Shown here piece by piece: positions 14,201 to 22,473 of a DNA stretch of 35,316 nt. Source of the stretch: JAVBSX01 sp964576215 (lineage in GTDB: Bacteria; Planctomycetota; Planctomycetia; Pirellulales; Thermoguttaceae); assembly GCA_964576215.1 (NCBI GenBank), contig CAZNVM010000289.1, positions 1 through 35,316 of the forward strand, in the 5' to 3' direction. Both the position numbers and the translations under genes were made by a program. Every line of letters starts with the position of its first letter. Position 1 is the stretch's first letter. Below the pieces are notes generated by a model. That model was given only the letters and a program-made list of their open reading frames with translations. It was not told the DNA's origin and did not search any database.

Positions 14201-17199
14201 ATGCCCGTTCCTCGTATATCGCCAAGCGGCGTCGAAAGATAGTTCATCAGTTCGGTATTCGTCCAACTTGCATTATGGAAGGAAGAATCAGGGTAGGCCG
14301 GTTCAATGAGCGTCTCAAATCCGGCGGGATTCCCATTGGGGGCCGGCATCCAACACGACTGCGCAATATTGACACCACCTGCCCCATCATCCACGATTGC
14401 GAACGGGTCAACGTCAAAAATCATCGGCGTCATGGTGGCGTCGGCGTCGGCGAAGTCGATCAGGTTGACCGCGTACTGCGCCAAGCGTGTCGCCATAACC
14501 TGCCGGGCAAGTTCACTTCCCTGAGTAAGCCGCGATTCTTGGGCCAGCGACGGTTCAAAGTACGGTGCGGCACCGTTGGCACCATAAAGCTGATCGTAGG
14601 ACATCGCCATCAGGAGAATGTAGATTCCCCGTGCAAGGTCCGCCCGTTCTCGCAAACCTTCCAGGTGAACGGCGGGATCGTCCGTCGGATTAACCCAACT
14701 CTCCTTTTGTGTTAGCAGGTTTATGTCGAGTTTTTCGCCGTTACGAATCTGCTCCGGCAACATGGCCGCGAGCTTATCGACAAGCGGTAACACAACGTTA
14801 ACAATAACATCCGGGTCCAACGGATATGCGAGCCCGAGCTTCTGCTTCACCTGATCTCCAACGCAATGGTACAGCAGCGAATAAATGCCGGAATGCACAC
14901 CGAATCGCGGGTTCGGGAGCGGGATGTCATGGCTTTCCGTCGTCAGGAAGTAACGACCGTTTGACGCCAAAGTCTTGTTCGAATTGTTATTTGAAGGATC
15001 GTCCCAAAGCAATCGATTCAATCGCTCCGACAAGTACGCCTGATCGACGTCCGACTGCCGCAAAAGCCCTTCCAGTTCCGCCGGAGTGAAACGCATGTCG
15101 GGCACTTCGTCGGACAAGAATTTCATACCGTTGTACGGATCAAACCGGTACGGATTGTTCACGATATCCAGCAATCCTGCGTCCGCTCTATGACCAAAGG
15201 CATCGTATGCAAGGGCGGCAGTGTCCCAAAAATCCGGTTTGACGCCACCAACATTCAAGAATGGCTCTTTCCAGTCGGGGTGAAGGGAGGTGTCAAAGCG
15301 ACCATCGTACAGTTTCATCCAAAGATCGGGGGCATCTTCTTTTTCAGTATCTTGCCCCGGCTTGGCTTCATTTCCCACGACACCACCATTTTGGATAACG
15401 CCATACCGACCAACAATTCCGGACTCACCGGTCATCAATCTCCAAGCGGCAAGTTCTCCACCAGTATCGTAACTATCACCCAGTAAGCGGAAATTCGAAC
15501 CCGGGTCGGAATTATTTAACGCATCCAGACGTTTCACATCATATATTGCATCCAGCGAGTATGCCAACCGCACTCCGGCGGGACCGCCGCCGTTGCCACG
15601 CATCGCCACCAGGTCGGTGGGATTGGCGGGATCTATCGGATTCCCGTCATTCTTAATAATGTCGCCCGAGTTGGTGACGGGGGCATCGTAATAGCGACCA
15701 CCCCAACCAACAGAATCCTGTCTTACTTGCTGCCGATTGCCCTGAACGTTGACGTTTGTTCGTCCGTCCATGTCGATGATCGTGTAGGAAACGAGCGGCT
15801 TGTAAAGCTGTCCGCTGCTGCTTCGGCGAATCGGCAACCCGATGTCGATCCAGATTCCCTCCTTGACACCATCGCCGTCGTTGTCCACGTCGAAAGTTGA
15901 TTCGTCGGGACTAAGTTGGGTGGCAAACAGGGTTGTGCTGCGTCTGTACCCACCACAGAGATTCCTCAGTTCGGTCAGAACATCCGGATTCCAAGCAGAA
16001 TCGTCCGGATCCCAGGTGGTGACATTGCGAAAATCCCAGTAGGGATTGCTTCCGGTAAAATTCGGGTGATCGAATGGCAATGGCCTAAGCACCATTTTGC
16101 GGAACATGTCCATATTTTGTTTATCATCACTCCCATTCCAAACATCATCAAGATACGGCATCAGGGAAGGCCGCAAGAACGACGGAATGATCCGGCCAAA
16201 TTCCCATTTCTTGTTACCATCATTCCATTGAAGATCGTACCAGGCCAGGAACATGTTATTCGTGTCCGGTGCGGTGTAATCGACGTTCATCCGGACGTGA
16301 TTTTTGTCGAGAAAATCCCTGTAAGCATTGGTCCCGGCCGTATTGGGTGCCTTCGCATTAGGCCGCAAAACGTAAGGCAAACCTTCACCGTCATCGAGCG
16401 CAAGTGCCGCTTCCCAGGAAGCCAGAGAATCATCGTACCCGATTCCCGTCCCGCTGAACGGGGCACCGTTGATGAGGCAAATGTCGCCGTCGGCGGTGCC
16501 AAGGCGGTTGTTGATACCACCAATATCGATAAAATCGAACGGCTTGATGATAACAAAAAAGCAGTCGCCCGAAGGGGCACTGGTATTACGGAGAATCTTT
16601 TTGTGGACGATCCGTGCGGAAGTTCCTTTGAGGGTTCCTTCACTAAACGTCAAAATATTCCCCATCAGGTCAAGCAGTTCCTCACTGGTGTATCCTGCCG
16701 GTAATCCATTACCCTTTGGTGGTGCCAAACACAAACCGATCAATTGCTTCGTCAAAGCGGCATTGACCGCGTCTTTCGGCGCGAAATCCGGAAGAATGTC
16801 TTTGCTCACAATTTTGCTGATGACATCACTGATAGGAAACGCTCCCCCATTGAGGTTGACAAAGGCGGAAATATCGGCGACCTTAAATTCCAACAGGTCC
16901 ACGCCATCGATCACGGGATGCGAGTACAAATTTTCGAGGAGACCGTGGTTCCTGATGGCCGAGTTTTTCGAGCCGAGGAGGACTTCGGTGATCGCGGCCC
17001 AGGTGTCCAGAGCACCGACGGTTTTATCCTGATAATCGACGACGGCTCCGATTTTGACACCGCTTGCCGCACCCCGGTAGGAGTGGCTGGTCACGACCAT
17101 AAAGGTCAGCACCAAAAGGGCGAACATCGTCATCAAACTGAGTACCAGTAGCAAAATCACACCGCGGCGGGACGTTCTATGGGATTGCATGGAAGTCAT
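11272..17199 (-). CDS. Giant GspK-like pseudopilin-associated protein
   Basis: A 1975-residue protein, last gene of the pilus/secretion cluster. The N-terminus RRGVILLLVLSLMTMFALLV resembles the short basic leader and hydrophobic helix of minor pseudopilin GspK. The rest is very long, with Asp/Asn-rich loops and segments such as ADISAFVNLNGGAFPIS and YTIIDMDGRTNVNVQGN that recall GspK's helix-hairpin region and planctomycete homologues. GspK proteins are usually about 300-350 residues, so this is five to six times the usual size. It is predicted to be anchored in the inner membrane with a large exported part. The ATG at 17199 follows a heptamer array by 3 nt with no Shine-Dalgarno; ATG at codon 4 is an alternative. 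The stop codon lies in another heptamer array. GspK assignment rests on position and N-terminus. Confidence 0.75.
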   Translation of the reverse strand: MTSMQSHRTSRRGVILLLVLSLMTMFALLVLTFMVVTSHSYRGAASGVKIGAVVDYQDKTVGALDTWAAITEVLLGSKNSAIRNHGLLENLYSHPVIDGVDLLEFKVADISAFVNLNGGAFPISDVISKIVSKDILPDFAPKDAVNAALTKQLIGLCLAPPKGNGLPAGYTSEELLDLMGNILTFSEGTLKGTSARIVHKKILRNTSAPSGDCFFVIIKPFDFIDIGGINNRLGTADGDICLINGAPFSGTGIGYDDSLASWEAALALDDGEGLPYVLRPNAKAPNTAGTNAYRDFLDKNHVRMNVDYTAPDTNNMFLAWYDLQWNDGNKKWEFGRIIPSFLRPSLMPYLDDVWNGSDDKQNMDMFRKMVLRPLPFDHPNFTGSNPYWDFRNVTTWDPDDSAWNPDVLTELRNLCGGYRRSTTLFATQLSPDESTFDVDNDGDGVKEGIWIDIGLPIRRSSSGQLYKPLVSYTIIDMDGRTNVNVQGNRQQVRQDSVGWGGRYYDAPVTNSGDIIKNDGNPIDPANPTDLVAMRGNGGGPAGVRLAYSLDAIYDVKRLDALNNSDPGSNFRLLGDSYDTGGELAAWRLMTGESGIVGRYGVIQNGGVVGNEAKPGQDTEKEDAPDLWMKLYDGRFDTSLHPDWKEPFLNVGGVKPDFWDTAALAYDAFGHRADAGLLDIVNNPYRFDPYNGMKFLSDEVPDMRFTPAELEGLLRQSDVDQAYLSERLNRLLWDDPSNNNSNKTLASNGRYFLTTESHDIPLPNPRFGVHSGIYSLLYHCVGDQVKQKLGLAYPLDPDVIVNVVLPLVDKLAAMLPEQIRNGEKLDINLLTQKESWVNPTDDPAVHLEGLRERADLARGIYILLMAMSYDQLYGANGAAPYFEPSLAQESRLTQGSELARQVMATRLAQYAVNLIDFADADATMTPMIFDVDPFAIVDDGAGGVNIAQSCWMPAPNGNPAGFETLIEPAYPDSSFHNASWTNTELMNYLSTPLGDIRGTGMCRVRLIRGLERSDVVLTETMATHDLGVADTAKDDGVKKTTGGTPPPDPNFDQVKIPEASAWFELYCTADANQPVQPNDLFSPGASPNTWVLDLGRMAPPDATGLEYPVWHLAISESTEPDTSSGSYSKQENSIAFRLADPANGQPITFSLQTQQPELTGFTLSPNFYGSILGPTDTGGVNDVAIDRIVWFAQDPRNPAAGAYPPSLIDQVYWGRGSGLNFSPKDYLVIAPRMTTYLGSLAKTATTPPGEYGHPSGEGIDLSSTGNVIVAAAAPPSGWNVADWEKTANLGIGNNPNELGIGINISAPLPSSGDYYDEPKFHTSYPDLVNILNMYGDGTGDTYPDTPFDLDNSKADRPLVQDNLYGVGTVPMIRSVMLQRLADPNLPYDPIFNPYVTVDWSMIDLTIFSGESDEVDPRYHNGINFANKDTAASVDMPLGVTPSGATQDCRLRLSSRQWGRTAMPSALSDAGPNPWARVLDPAWVVDGNTSVLDSRQLDPSLLIDGVSPSLGGFSTKLTNVGEMNFPHRPQHTFGKLNWMYNNSTVSTIVPVDDSFPNLTDNYIPLSVWRGGSLGKIVLPDHQTGTKGAPILTDGTTSTYCPFINLAWNNSPYSNPYEAMSVPASAPGRFGLEFVDRNNVNIFNGDAPGDIPENDPLVGSLGSGGRFGYSLVGASAPGQGHLLNFFHSSLNVDNTGASPVPKNNSMNLGAFLDHIQVPSRFFGTKEWLDPTPGSPYSVPTYREPGKINVNTMTGPTFAALMNDRALPDIPSNPTARYDRFREQRDGDLPAPPASSPPPPSPYRSLASNRLVPPDPNGLPFPVPADATLLRYYDDNTAGGSPNWVPLLTLPEQDDPSNPPARNPTRTITEELEGLQRLSNMTTTRSNVFAVWVTVGYFEAEPVDFVQKEADTGRPRAQLELIYPDGHEYGKELGYGAGNEQTYRHRSFYLIDRTIPVGFRRGDKTLNFENVILLKKSIE

Positions 17200-17202
17200 G
17201 TT

Positions 17203-17282
17203 GAATTACGAATTATGAATTACGAATTACGAATTACGAATTATGAGTAAAATTCTCATTTCTCATTTCTCATTTCTCATTT
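17203..17282. repeat. Double heptanucleotide array (GAATTAC/GAATTAT then CTCATTT)
   Basis: About six GAATTAC-type units (17203-17243) are followed by four CTCATTT units (17255-17282). Together they fill the whole gap between the GspI-like gene and the giant GspK-like gene. The TGA stop of the GspI-like gene (17277-17279) lies within the last CTCATTT unit. The ATG of the next gene starts 3 nt after the other end. Confidence 0.9.
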
Positions 17283-18407
17283 TTTAATTACCGTCGAATA
17301 AACGTGGATCGCTCCCTGGATCAGCGTGGCATTGGAAATAGTGACGTCGCCGGGTATGTCGGGGCCGAGGAGCATGATTCTTCGCATGGAAGAACCTAAT
17401 GTAGTGTCATTCGATGGTTCAATCTCACCGGAATTGACAATGCGATACCATTTCGCAAACAGTGTGCCGTTGGCGGCCGAATCGGAAAGGAGCAACCAAC
17501 GAGTGTCAGGCAACTCGAGGGCTTCCACGGCACTAAGTTCTTGTCCCGACGTGGAATTATCACTGGCATAGAGGATGAAACTGCCGCCGCGATAGCCGCC
17601 GGCACCCTGTTGCACGGCAATCACGGACCGTTCTGTTTTGTGGAGCGTGTTCAAGTCAACGTTACGCTTGAAAAACACGACCACGTCAACATCGTAGCCG
17701 ATGATGTTCTCTTCCGAAGCGCAACCACTGGCATCCAGAGGGCACCGTACTTGTGGTGTCAGCATGTAGAGCCAGGAATAATTTTCGTGACTCTGAATGC
17801 CGGATGCCCCCGTGACACCAACCGGTCGCGGATTCTGAACGTTTGGCGACGCCGGGGCCGCAAAGTTCCGGTCGTCCTTCCAGTAAAAGGCGTCATTGAC
17901 TTGATTTAACGTCTGCGCTCCCCAAGTGCTGGGAGTCTGTATGATGACACCGTTAGCATCCTTCATCCCAGGAAACTGACTCATGACTCGCGGCAAACCG
18001 TTGCCTCCACTATTTACGGGATACGCACTATTTACGGGATACGTTTGTAACGTGTTGAAATTGGGATCATTAAGATACTGGGCAAGCAACAGCGGATCGA
18101 CAATAATCGGTTTGTCGCAGTGCAACTTATCATCGGTCCTGTTATAAACTCTGTCGGGATTTGTGGAATCATACGGATCGTACAGCGAATCTTCGAAATC
18201 GTCGGCCCAGTTTCGGATGCGGATTTCCTGGATGGCGGCGCGTCCGCAGTTGCCGCCGAAGTCCGCCTTGTTGACGCGGTTCATCTGGTAAATTCCAAAC
18301 GGCAACACCGCGAGCACGCCGAGGAGCCCGACCATCAAAACGAACATCGCCGCCAATATTTCGAACAGCGACAAACCGCTTCGGCTTCGACTGACTGGTT
18401 TTTTCAT
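17277..18407 (-). CDS. Prepilin-type protein, GspI/PilV-like
   Basis: 376 residues from the ATG at 18407. That start is chosen because GGGAGG lies 8 nt upstream in GGGAGGACGGAAAGATG; an in-frame upstream start would add 12 residues. The class III leader is MKKPVSRSRSG (11 residues), with cleavage after Gly11 and mature LSLFEILAAM having Glu at position +5 (residue 16), followed by a hydrophobic helix. The LFEILAAMFVLMVGLLGVLAV pattern resembles GspI/PilV pseudopilins. The C-terminal domain is long (family often ~130-180 residues) and contains Cys residues. It is predicted to be a minor pseudopilin in the inner membrane. Four prepilin-like genes lie in a row on this strand. Confidence 0.82.
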   Translation of the reverse strand: MKKPVSRSRSGLSLFEILAAMFVLMVGLLGVLAVLPFGIYQMNRVNKADFGGNCGRAAIQEIRIRNWADDFEDSLYDPYDSTNPDRVYNRTDDKLHCDKPIIVDPLLLAQYLNDPNFNTLQTYPVNSAYPVNSGGNGLPRVMSQFPGMKDANGVIIQTPSTWGAQTLNQVNDAFYWKDDRNFAAPASPNVQNPRPVGVTGASGIQSHENYSWLYMLTPQVRCPLDASGCASEENIIGYDVDVVVFFKRNVDLNTLHKTERSVIAVQQGAGGYRGGSFILYASDNSTSGQELSAVEALELPDTRWLLLSDSAANGTLFAKWYRIVNSGEIEPSNDTTLGSSMRRIMLLGPDIPGDVTISNATLIQGAIHVYSTVIKK

Positions 18408-18574
18408 CTTTCCGTCCTCCCGATTATTGTGATTTAAGGACATGTTATCGCAAAAAATATCGTAAATGAAACCTTATTTCCACCTTATTTTCCTGACACA
18501 ACAACCTTAGTGGTGAATTCGGCATGGTATTGCTCTCATTTGTCCCTCGTTTTACGGGTAAACGGGTGCTGTTC
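18408..18574. other. Intergenic, no feature recognised beyond the Shine-Dalgarno
   Basis: This is part of a 541-bp gap inside the pilus cluster. Apart from the GGGAGG Shine-Dalgarno of the GspI-like gene no promoter or terminator is convincing. The gap continues into two copies of repeat C. Confidence 0.5.
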
Positions 18575-18683
18575 GCGCCCTTAGTAGCCATGTGAGCCGT
18601 CAATCAACGCGCCCTTATCCCCCTATTATCGACTGGGAAATAAGGGCGCAGTATCGTGGATTACCCTTGGCTACTAAGGGCGC
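18575..18683. repeat. Composite palindromic repeat, family C, copy 2
   Basis: Outer pair GCGCCCTTAGTAGC (18575-18588) and its complement (18670-18683). Inner pair GCGCCCTTAT / AAATAAGGGCGC. The right spacer is the exact reverse complement of the left spacer of copy 1; the left spacer is different. 109 bp. Confidence 0.9.
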
Positions 18684-18753
18684 GCTTCCTCAAACCCGAA
18701 ACTGCACTCAAACAACAATGACAATACCAAACCAAATCCAGCCTCGATAACGT

Positions 18754-18853
18754 GCGCCCTTAGTAGCACCGATGGCACCATCAATACTGCGCCCTTATCC
18801 GATAAGGGAATAAGGGCGCGTTACTTTGGGGACGCCCCTGCTACTAAGGGCGC
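18754..18853. repeat. Composite palindromic repeat, family C, copy 3
   Basis: Outer pair GCGCCCTTAGTAGC (18754-18767) and its complement (18840-18853). Inner pair GCGCCCTTAT / AATAAGGGCGC. The left spacer (ACCGATGGCACCATCAATAC) matches the reverse complement of the right spacer of copy 1 almost perfectly; the right spacer is unlike the others. 100 bp. Confidence 0.9.
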
Positions 18854-18948
18854 GCCGAACACTACCGGTGGACTTTCTCAAAAATTCTATTAAACAGTTA
18901 CGAAAAAATAAGGTGAAAATAAGGTTATCCAATCCCCCGGTCCCCCGT

Positions 18949-20130
18949 TTATTGCGATTGGTTGGCGTATTTGCGGGAGTTGAAAAGTGGATTGAGTGCC
19001 GGAGTCTGTCCCGGGACAATATCCGGAGCAACCGGATTTGTTCTCACTCGCCCGGTTTGCTGGTCGATTGACACCCAAAAATTTGACTGGTCCTGATAGT
19101 TTCGCAAGCCGTCTTCCGATGGATAAGGTGATGTGTATTGACTTGGCCAGTCACGAGCGGCACGGTCCCAACGACCAATCAGAAAATGAATTGGCCCAAT
19201 GGGGCTAATTTGACTTCCGCTACGAATTAATGAAACCGCTCCGGACGGCGAAAACATCATAATTACTGGAACATTGTCAGAACCGTTCTCCGGTTCAAAA
19301 TTGCTCCTTTGTCCGTCCCAGTCATTCGGCGGTGGTGTTTCTGCTGACTGGATGGGAGGAAGCACTTCAATCCCTGAATACTGCAAATCGACAATAATCC
19401 CGCTTGGAAACCCGATCGGCGGCGTAAGCGTCAATTGTGTGGCACCCGATTTGGGAAGACGCAACACTTTGAACGTTACCGGTGAGTCGGAAGGAATTTC
19501 CCGAATGGTGTTAAAATCTCCCGTAACCGTGATCCGGGGTTGATGCGTTGTATCGCTAAGGGCACTATCAATGGTATAAAACGGTCCCTGATTGTCAAAT
19601 TGAATTTTGTCTCCATCTTGAACCATATTATTCCAGTAGGGATCTTCCATCTGACTCGGGCTAGGATTCCAACTGTAAGTACTACTGTTCCATTCGTGAA
19701 AAGTAATGTCAGCGGAAAGGGCACCAGGAGCACCGCCGACACGTCTCACGGAGACCCGCACGTTGGAATTCATGCCGACGTAAGGGGGCGGCACTTCGAT
19801 TTGGCGAACGACCAGGCACGAATCGTTGTTCGGGAAAACCAGTGCGCCACCTTGCGTGGTGTGATTATCCGTGTAGCGTTCGAACATGACGCCGCAGTCC
19901 CGGCCGGTCTCGCTTGCCCGGATTCTGGCGGAATTCAGGTAGATCGCAAGCGTTTGCGCCGCATCCGCCTGTTTGCGCGACGCCAGCATCGGTCTGACCA
20001 CCGGAATACTGATGACTACCAGAAGCAACATGATACTGGTCACGACCATAAGCTCCACCAGCGTCATACCGCTTCTGCCGTCTGCCGTCTGCCGTCTGCC
20101 GTCTGTCGTTTGCCGTCTGCCGTCTCTCAT
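18949..20130 (-). CDS. Prepilin-type protein, GspH/FimT-like, with heptamer-repeat leader
   Basis: 393 residues from the ATG at 20130, supported by GGGAGG 8 nt upstream and by the previous gene's TAA ending one base before it. The leader is MRDGRRQTTDGRRQTADGRSG (21 residues), cleaved after Gly21; the mature N-terminus is MTLVELMVV with Glu +5 (residue 26), then a hydrophobic helix. Downstream LNSARIRASETGRDCGVMF matches the conserved region of GspH/FimT minor pseudopilins. The leader is encoded by seven tandem heptamers (20074-20122), giving a seven-residue repeat DGRRQT(T/A). A gain or loss of one heptamer would put the mature part out of frame. It is predicted to be an inner-membrane pseudopilin. 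Confidence 0.85.
   Translation of the reverse strand: MRDGRRQTTDGRRQTADGRSGMTLVELMVVTSIMLLLVVISIPVVRPMLASRKQADAAQTLAIYLNSARIRASETGRDCGVMFERYTDNHTTQGGALVFPNNDSCLVVRQIEVPPPYVGMNSNVRVSVRRVGGAPGALSADITFHEWNSSTYSWNPSPSQMEDPYWNNMVQDGDKIQFDNQGPFYTIDSALSDTTHQPRITVTGDFNTIREIPSDSPVTFKVLRLPKSGATQLTLTPPIGFPSGIIVDLQYSGIEVLPPIQSAETPPPNDWDGQRSNFEPENGSDNVPVIMMFSPSGAVSLIRSGSQISPIGPIHFLIGRWDRAARDWPSQYTSPYPSEDGLRNYQDQSNFWVSIDQQTGRVRTNPVAPDIVPGQTPALNPLFNSRKYANQSQ
20074..20122 (-). repeat. Heptanucleotide array inside a prepilin leader, unit TCTGCCG (7 units)
   Basis: Seven contiguous units on the plus strand: four perfect TCTGCCG, then TCTGTCG, TTTGCCG and TCTGCCG. A diverged TCTCTCA then overlaps the start codon region. 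On the coding strand the unit is CGGCAGA. The array lies between the ATG (20130) and the mature prepilin sequence, unlike the other arrays, which are intergenic. Confidence 0.92.
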
Positions 20131-20131
20131 C

Positions 20132-21430
20132 TTACCGCCCTCCCAATCTGTGATTGTGTATGTTGTCGAGTTCTTCACCCTCTTTATTTTTAACAAAAGG
20201 AGCACCCCAGCCTCGCTGGAACGGGTCGAGCGTGAGTTTGTCAAGTCCCTGCCCATTGGAAGTCGTGATACCATACTCCCCGTCCGGCCCGGCGGAGAAA
20301 ACAAGCGGAATGAGGAAAAAACCGGGACGCGAAAGAATCTGAGTTGAGTCAGTTCCTCTGTAGGGCCTGACTTTCGCCAAATCGAGCGGATCGGGATACT
20401 TTAATAATGTCTCAAAAAGGTATTTGTGATGAAATGGTGCCCCCAAGCCGTGAGATTTGTGGCTGGGAGGGGGGTACTCCCATGTGGTGATAGCATCCAG
20501 ATTGCCGCGAGTCGTAGAATCATTGTAATACTTCTCAAAGTAATCGCCTTTCAAAACATCTGGAGAAAGGTATGTTTTCCAAAAATCTTCATTGGCACCG
20601 CCTGTCCCCTTGTTTGGCTTGTTTCCGGTCCATTTCCAGAGGTCCGGCTGCCGATCGCTTCCGGCGAAACCGGGTGCCCAGCGAAGGAAATAAATCGGTC
20701 GTCCCCACGAATCGACGAAACAAGGTAGACCGTCATCGTCAAGAATCGCGACACCTCGATCTGTGAACATTTCACGTGCTTCGGGATTGCCGTTCATCAC
20801 AATCTGGTACAACAGCTTCGCTTCTTCATTCTTCCTGACGGTATAATGAGGAGAGGTGCTGGTATAGTCGATGGTAATGGAACTGTCGGGATTAATGACA
20901 GGAAGCGTACCACCGGCGTCAACGACCGCTTGTCGAAACGCTTCCATGTAAATCCGGCGAAGCGGCGGGTCTTCGGCTTGTACCGTTTTTTTCGCTCCAC
21001 TGCTATCGGTGTACTCCCAGACTGTTCCGGGAGGATCCTCGAACGGTCGCGGCGGAGTAACGGCCTCTTCCCAATTGTTTGGCATTTCCATCCGCATCGT
21101 GTCCCAGAGGAGATGCAATCGAATTCTCGCAACCAGGCTCGAGTCTAAATCGGACGGAAGCTGACCGGTATCGATCCGTCGATTCGTGTACGTTTCGTAC
21201 ATTTCGCAGAGGGCGGTATCGATTCGGGCGATGGTGGCTTCGGTGGCCGCGATCCGGGCAGCCCGCTGGGCATAGCCGACCACGAGCAGCGTCATGGTCG
21301 CCAGCATCGCAATGATCGTAATCACGACCAACAACTCCACCAAGGTGAAAGCGCGATCTCCATAACCCGGGGGTTGCGCAGAGTACCGCTTCACCCCCGG
21401 CTCTTTCAAGTCGTTGCGACTGCGTCTCAT
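20132..21430 (-). CDS. Prepilin-type protein with a long leader
   Basis: 432 residues. The start ATG overlaps the stop of the previous prepilin gene by 4 nt (ATGA), indicating translational coupling. The leader is 27 residues and the predicted cleavage site is DRA-FTLVE, with Ala27 rather than the usual Gly at -1. Mature FTLVELLVVITII has Glu +5 (residue 32) and a typical N-methylation helix. The rest is a large exported domain with proline-rich loops and DPLDLAKVRPY-type segments; no further domain was recognised. It is probably a pseudopilin of the same machine. The stop codon lies within the Shine-Dalgarno region of the GspH-like gene. Confidence 0.83.
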   Translation of the reverse strand: MRRSRNDLKEPGVKRYSAQPPGYGDRAFTLVELLVVITIIAMLATMTLLVVGYAQRAARIAATEATIARIDTALCEMYETYTNRRIDTGQLPSDLDSSLVARIRLHLLWDTMRMEMPNNWEEAVTPPRPFEDPPGTVWEYTDSSGAKKTVQAEDPPLRRIYMEAFRQAVVDAGGTLPVINPDSSITIDYTSTSPHYTVRKNEEAKLLYQIVMNGNPEAREMFTDRGVAILDDDGLPCFVDSWGRPIYFLRWAPGFAGSDRQPDLWKWTGNKPNKGTGGANEDFWKTYLSPDVLKGDYFEKYYNDSTTRGNLDAITTWEYPPPSHKSHGLGAPFHHKYLFETLLKYPDPLDLAKVRPYRGTDSTQILSRPGFFLIPLVFSAGPDGEYGITTSNGQGLDKLTLDPFQRGWGAPFVKNKEGEELDNIHNHRLGGR

Positions 21431-22464
21431 TTTAACGCTCCTTTCAGAGTGGTCGTCTCCGTAAAGTTCACAATGTTGTCCTGGTCCTCGTAGGTGACGT
21501 TCGTCTCAGGTTCCGTGCCGACAAAAAAGGTTTCTGGAACCGTCAAGTCAAGCACGCCTGCTGGAACAAAACCACGGTCTCCGAAACTCCCGTCTTGTCC
21601 TGGATGGATCAACTGGTACTTCTTGGCACCATGCCAAGTCATGGGGATTCCATTCGTGTCTACTTTTTTCGCATAGGGAATGGCAACGCCGCGATCCTCC
21701 AATTCACAAAAATAAATATATTCCTGGGACGGACTGGACGTACTTAAATCGTAATCGGTCGTACCGCCATAATTACCATTTGCCAAGCCCCGGAAATAAA
21801 CGACCGGTTTGTTATAAGCGGCAAAACACCGTATATCTTTACGGTCCGTTTTACGTATCGTCATTGCTCGGGTATTCTTTTCGCTGAAATCGAATAGAGT
21901 CCCGGTTCGTTGTCCGTCGAAACGACGTTGGTTGTTTGCTACAAGATTATTACCGAGCGGGTCTTCCAAGTCGGCACTAAATCCAACGTAAGATTCTTTG
22001 GCGGGATCGTAGAGCCCTCCGAGCCAGAACGTCAACGACACGGCATTACGGTGACTTATTTTAGCGATTTTATCTTGGAGTGCAGATACATCGGGATCGG
22101 GGTTAGAATCCCAATCTTGGGGCAAGCCCAGCACATCGAGGATGACCTCATGAGCATCATGGAGGCCTGTAGTCCCAGGAGGCAGATTCGGAAAGCTCGC
22201 TTTTTTCCACCGCAAGTTCGCATGTCGATTGACCGCCGCTTTATCCGAGAGCATTGGCGGGTATTCGCCGAACTCGGTTTTGTACGCTTCGAGCGCGATT
22301 TCCATTTGCGACATTTGCGTTTTGGTCATCGTTTCAATGGCTCGCAGTCGCACCATCCACACTCCGCCGATGGACAGACTGACCAGAATGGCGATGATCA
22401 CAATCACAACAAGCAGTTCCACCAACGTAAAACCGCGATACTTTTGGGAATATTGAACACTCAT
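21427..22464 (-). CDS. Prepilin-type protein, GspG-like major-pseudopilin candidate
   Basis: 345 residues. The class III leader MSVQYSQKYRG (11 residues) ends in Gly; mature FTLVELLVVIVII has Glu +5 (residue 16). After the helix comes ALEAYKTEFGEYPP, the region conserved in GspG-type pseudopilins (...Y...G.YP). It is longer than classical GspG (~140 residues). It is first of four prepilin-like genes and follows gspF. No Shine-Dalgarno is seen: a heptamer array ends 9 nt upstream of the ATG. The stop overlaps the next start by 4 nt. Confidence 0.85.
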   Translation of the reverse strand: MSVQYSQKYRGFTLVELLVVIVIIAILVSLSIGGVWMVRLRAIETMTKTQMSQMEIALEAYKTEFGEYPPMLSDKAAVNRHANLRWKKASFPNLPPGTTGLHDAHEVILDVLGLPQDWDSNPDPDVSALQDKIAKISHRNAVSLTFWLGGLYDPAKESYVGFSADLEDPLGNNLVANNQRRFDGQRTGTLFDFSEKNTRAMTIRKTDRKDIRCFAAYNKPVVYFRGLANGNYGGTTDYDLSTSSPSQEYIYFCELEDRGVAIPYAKKVDTNGIPMTWHGAKKYQLIHPGQDGSFGDRGFVPAGVLDLTVPETFFVGTEPETNVTYEDQDNIVNFTETTTLKGALK

Positions 22465-22473
22465 GATTAGTTT

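Noticed and set aside
18444..18948. A hidden gene in the 541-bp gap within the prepilin cluster
   Set aside because: No frame with a start and coding character was found; two copies of repeat C account for over 200 bp of it.
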